Shown here: positions 37,092-39,525 of the stretch, piece after piece | Layout: each line of letters begins with the position of its first letter | How positions within the stretch are numbered: the first letter of the stretch is position 1 | Origin: Streptococcaceae bacterium AM104-57 | GTDB taxonomy: Bacteria; Bacillota; Bacilli; Lactobacillales; Streptococcaceae | Reading direction: 5' to 3' | NCBI GenBank assembly: GCA_027659245.1 | Contig: JAQDPW010000020.1 | Span: 1-39,525, forward strand | Length of the DNA stretch: 39,525 nucleotides | The notes under the pieces: generated by a model | Told to the model about the DNA's origin: nothing | The model's database searches: none | What the model saw: only the letters and a program-made list of their open reading frames with translations | Position numbers and translations under genes: made by a program

Positions 37092-39128
37092 ATGACAAAA
37101 AACTTATTAGTAGAACTAGGACTCGAAGAGTTACCTGCCTACGTTGTCACACCAAGTGAAAAACAACTAGGAGAAAAAATGGCAGCCTTCTTGAATAATA
37201 ACCGTCTTTCATACGAAGGAATTCAAACATTCTCAACTCCACGCCGTTTGGCTGTTCGCGTACTTGGTTTGGCAGACCAACAAACGGATTTGACTGAAGA
37301 TTTTAAAGGACCTTCTAAAAAAATTGCCTTGGATGCAGAAGGAAATTTCTCTAAAGCAGCGCAAGGCTTTGTCCGTGGTAAAGGCTTGACTGTAGATGAT
37401 ATCGAATTTCGTGAAATCAAAGGTGAAGAATATGTCTACGTAACTAAGCATGAAGCTGGAAAACCAGCTGAGGAAGTTTTGGCTGGAATTCCAGAAGTTT
37501 TGGCTAGTTTAAGCTTCCCAGTAAGTATGCACTGGGCAAACAATACCTTTGAATATATCCGTCCAGTCCATACATTGACAGTTCTTTTGAATGATGTGGC
37601 ACTCGATATGGATTTCTTAGATATTCATTCAGGAAGTGTCAGTCGTGGACATCGTTTCCTTGGTCACGAAGTAGAAATTCAGCATGCTGACAGCTATGAA
37701 GAAGACCTGCGCAAAGTTTATGTTATTGCAGATAGCACTGAACGCGAAAATATGATTCGTGAGCAAATTAAGGCTATCGAAGCTGCAGAAGGTGTTCAGG
37801 TACAAATTGATGAAGGACTCTTGAATGAAGTTCTGAATTTGGTTGAATACCCAACTGCCTTCATGGGGAATTTTGATCCTAAGTACCTAGAGGTTCCAGA
37901 AGAAGTTTTGGTCACTTCAATGGAGACTCATCAACGCTACTTTGTAGTTCGTGACCTTGACGGAAATCTAAAACCAAACTTTATTTCTGTTCGTAACGGA
38001 AATGCAGAATATTTGGATAATGTCATCCGAGGAAATGAGAAAGTCTTAGTTGCGCGCCTTGAAGATGGTGAATTTTTCTGGCGTGAAGACCAAAAATTGA
38101 AGATTGAAGATCTTGTAGCTAAATTATCACACGTAACCTTCCATGAAAAGATTGGTTCATTACGTGAACACATGATTCGTACTGGACAAATTGCTATCCT
38201 TTTGGCAGAAAAAGCAGGTTTATCAGTTGATGAAACTATTGATCTTGCTCGTGCTGCAGCTATTTATAAGTTTGACCTCTTGACTGGTATGGTTGGTGAA
38301 TTTGATGAACTTCAAGGGATCATGGGTGAGAAATATGCTCTTCTCGCTGGTGAGAATGCAGCAGTGGCACAAGCTATCCGTGAACACTACCTTCCAGATT
38401 CTGCAGATGGTGCTCTTCCTGAGTCTAAAGTCGGAGCTATCCTTGCACTAGCTGATAAATTGGATACTCTTTTGTCCTTCTTCTCTGTTGGCTTGATTCC
38501 ATCTGGTTCAAATGACCCTTATGCTCTTCGTCGTGCAACACAAGGGATTGTCCGTATCTTGGAAGACTTTGGATGGAATATTCCAATGGACGAGTTGATT
38601 GCGAGTCTTTATGCTTTATCGTTTGATAGTTTAACTTACGATAACCAAGAAGAAGTGCTTAACTTCATCAAAGCTCGTGTTGATAAGATGATGGGTTCTA
38701 CTGCAAAAGATATTAAGGAAGCTGTTCTTGCAAGTTCAAACTTTGTTGTTGCAGATATGATTGAAGCAGCAGAAGCCTTAACTGAAGCTGCAAAAACTGA
38801 AAACTATAAATCATCAGTTGAATCATTATCTCGTGCCTTTAACCTAGCAGAAAAAGCAGAAGGCTCAGTCAAAGTTGATACTAGCCTCTTTGAAAATGAA
38901 CAAGAAAGAGAACTAGCTCAAGCTGTAGAAAGCTTAGAATTGAAAGGTTCAGCTAGTGATAAATTAGAGCAATTATTTGCTCTTAGTCCAGTTATTGATG
39001 CTTTCTTTGATAATACAATGGTTATGGCAAATGATATTGATGTTAAGAATAATCGTTTGGCTATTCTAGCTGAACTTGTCAATAAAGCAAAAACAGTGGC
39101 TGCTTTTAACCTTCTTAATACAAAATAG
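37092..39128 (+). CDS. glyS: Glycine-tRNA ligase beta subunit
   Basis: Beta chain of the tetrameric glycyl-tRNA synthetase; it recognises tRNA-Gly and is needed for charging. The 678 residues match the family. The N-terminus [19 protein letters not shown] is typical, as are [31 protein letters not shown] and [17 protein letters not shown]-like residues and the C-terminal anticodon-binding region ([36 protein letters not shown]) follow. An in-frame ATG 13 codons upstream exists, but AAAGGAA and the conserved start put the beginning at 37092. It probably depends on the glycine T-box far upstream. Confidence 0.97.
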   Translation: MTKNLLVELGLEELPAYVVTPSEKQLGEKMAAFLNNNRLSYEGIQTFSTPRRLAVRVLGLADQQTDLTEDFKGPSKKIALDAEGNFSKAAQGFVRGKGLTVDDIEFREIKGEEYVYVTKHEAGKPAEEVLAGIPEVLASLSFPVSMHWANNTFEYIRPVHTLTVLLNDVALDMDFLDIHSGSVSRGHRFLGHEVEIQHADSYEEDLRKVYVIADSTERENMIREQIKAIEAAEGVQVQIDEGLLNEVLNLVEYPTAFMGNFDPKYLEVPEEVLVTSMETHQRYFVVRDLDGNLKPNFISVRNGNAEYLDNVIRGNEKVLVARLEDGEFFWREDQKLKIEDLVAKLSHVTFHEKIGSLREHMIRTGQIAILLAEKAGLSVDETIDLARAAAIYKFDLLTGMVGEFDELQGIMGEKYALLAGENAAVAQAIREHYLPDSADGALPESKVGAILALADKLDTLLSFFSVGLIPSGSNDPYALRRATQGIVRILEDFGWNIPMDELIASLYALSFDSLTYDNQEEVLNFIKARVDKMMGSTAKDIKEAVLASSNFVVADMIEAAEALTEAAKTENYKSSVESLSRAFNLAEKAEGSVKVDTSLFENEQERELAQAVESLELKGSASDKLEQLFALSPVIDAFFDNTMVMANDIDVKNNRLAILAELVNKAKTVAAFNLLNTK

Positions 39129-39157
39129 TAATTGAAAAGTAGATTGGAGGTCCAAAT

Positions 39158-39415
39158 ATGACACCAGAAAAAATCGCTCGTATTAATGAACTTGCTAAAA
39201 AGAAAAAAACAGAAGGCTTGACTGCGGAAGAAAAAGTAGAACAAGCTAAACTTCGTGAAGAATATATCGAAGGCTATCGTCGTTCAGTACGTCACCACAT
39301 TGAAGGAATCAAAATCGTCGATGAAGATGGTAATGATGTGACTCCTGAAAAACTTCGTCAGGTACAACGTGAAAAAGGTTTGCATGGTCGTAGTCTTGAC
39401 GATCCAAATTCATAA
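39158..39415 (+). CDS. DUF896 / UPF0291 family protein
   Basis: An 85-residue soluble protein of the UPF0291 (YnzC/YlaC-like) family of Firmicutes. It contains the characteristic [20 protein letters not shown], then [33 protein letters not shown] in spaced order. The predicted fold is a helical hairpin with a short C-terminal tail. GGAGG lies seven bases before the ATG. It follows glyS by 29 bp and precedes a terminator, making it the last gene of the glycine operon. The molecular function is unknown. Confidence 0.88.
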   Translation: MTPEKIARINELAKKKKTEGLTAEEKVEQAKLREEYIEGYRRSVRHHIEGIKIVDEDGNDVTPEKLRQVQREKGLHGRSLDDPNS

Positions 39416-39424
39416 ATAAAAAAA

Positions 39425-39456
39425 TTCTCGGTTTGTGTGTGCGAACCGAGATTTCT
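39425..39456 (+). terminator. Terminator of the glycine operon
   Basis: TCTCGGTT (39426-39433) pairs with AACCGAGA (39444-39451), followed by TTTCTATT. Confidence 0.8.
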
Positions 39457-39462
39457 ATTATA

Positions 39463-39525
39463 AAAAGAGGCTGGGCAAAAACCCACTTCTAACTATCAAA
39501 AAAAACGAGCATTTCCGTAGTTGGA
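39463..39525. repeat. Start of a repeat-like element, cut by the window end
   Basis: GAGGCTGGGCAAAAACCCA begins with nearly the same bases as hairpin A of the 181-bp repeat (GAGGCTAGGAC / GAGGTTGGGAC) and has a TGGG/CCCA pairing. The rest differs. It looks like the edge of another intergenic streptococcal repeat. Confidence 0.45.

Overview
The window is low-GC Firmicute DNA with dense, short-spaced genes. The protein repertoire points to a Streptococcus of the mitis group (S. mitis, S. oralis or S. infantis-like): MutX, NiaX/NiaR, a two-receptor GlnP, class 1A PyrD, an Ala T-box ahead of alaS, and a 181-bp intergenic repeat. This rests on recognising protein families, not on a database search. 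Nearly everything is chromosomal housekeeping. I see no phage, plasmid, complete insertion sequence, CRISPR array, tRNA or rRNA gene.

Layout. 1-570: a hairpin and a small DUF3021-type membrane protein. 590-3940: an alanine T-box controlling a LURP-one-like protein and alaS. 3950-5620: repeat copy 1, then convergent gdhA with a GlnR box and a CodY-like site. 5685-8630: pyrD, holA, sodA. 8670-10975: a LysR regulator, lspA and rluD, overlapping. 10980-13310: repeat copy 2, then ffh, a 71-aa unknown and ylxM on the minus strand. 13380-21640: rnc and smc, a TRIC-like channel, two Cof-type HAD phosphatases and ftsY. 21676-26410: minus-strand glnP-glnQ-zwf with a GlnR box. 26420-32181: CPBP protease, uvrB, acetyltransferase, quinone reductase-like protein, two small membrane proteins (the first broken by an in-frame TGA) and mutX. 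32178-33291: niaX-niaR with palindromic operator candidates. 33376-34592: L10 leader, rplJ, rplL. 34682-39456: a glycine T-box operon with an HExxH-x18-E protein, glyQ, a strongly structured spacer, glyS and a DUF896 gene. The window ends in another repeat-like sequence.

Functional themes. Both halves of the SRP targeting pathway are present (ffh with ylxM; ftsY downstream of smc). Nitrogen control is visible at two promoters, gdhA and glnP, which carry matches to TGTNA-N7-TNACA and share the same -10 sequence context. Two aminoacyl-tRNA synthetase operons are under T-box control, and each carries a non-synthetase gene first.

The most unusual part is the glyQ neighbourhood. A diverged duplicate of the glyQ start, with its ribosome binding site, is followed by a GC-rich hairpin-rich insert. 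Between glyQ and glyS lies a roughly 170-nt segment whose ends and interior pair into many consistent helices, a good candidate for an undescribed structured RNA or small mobile element.
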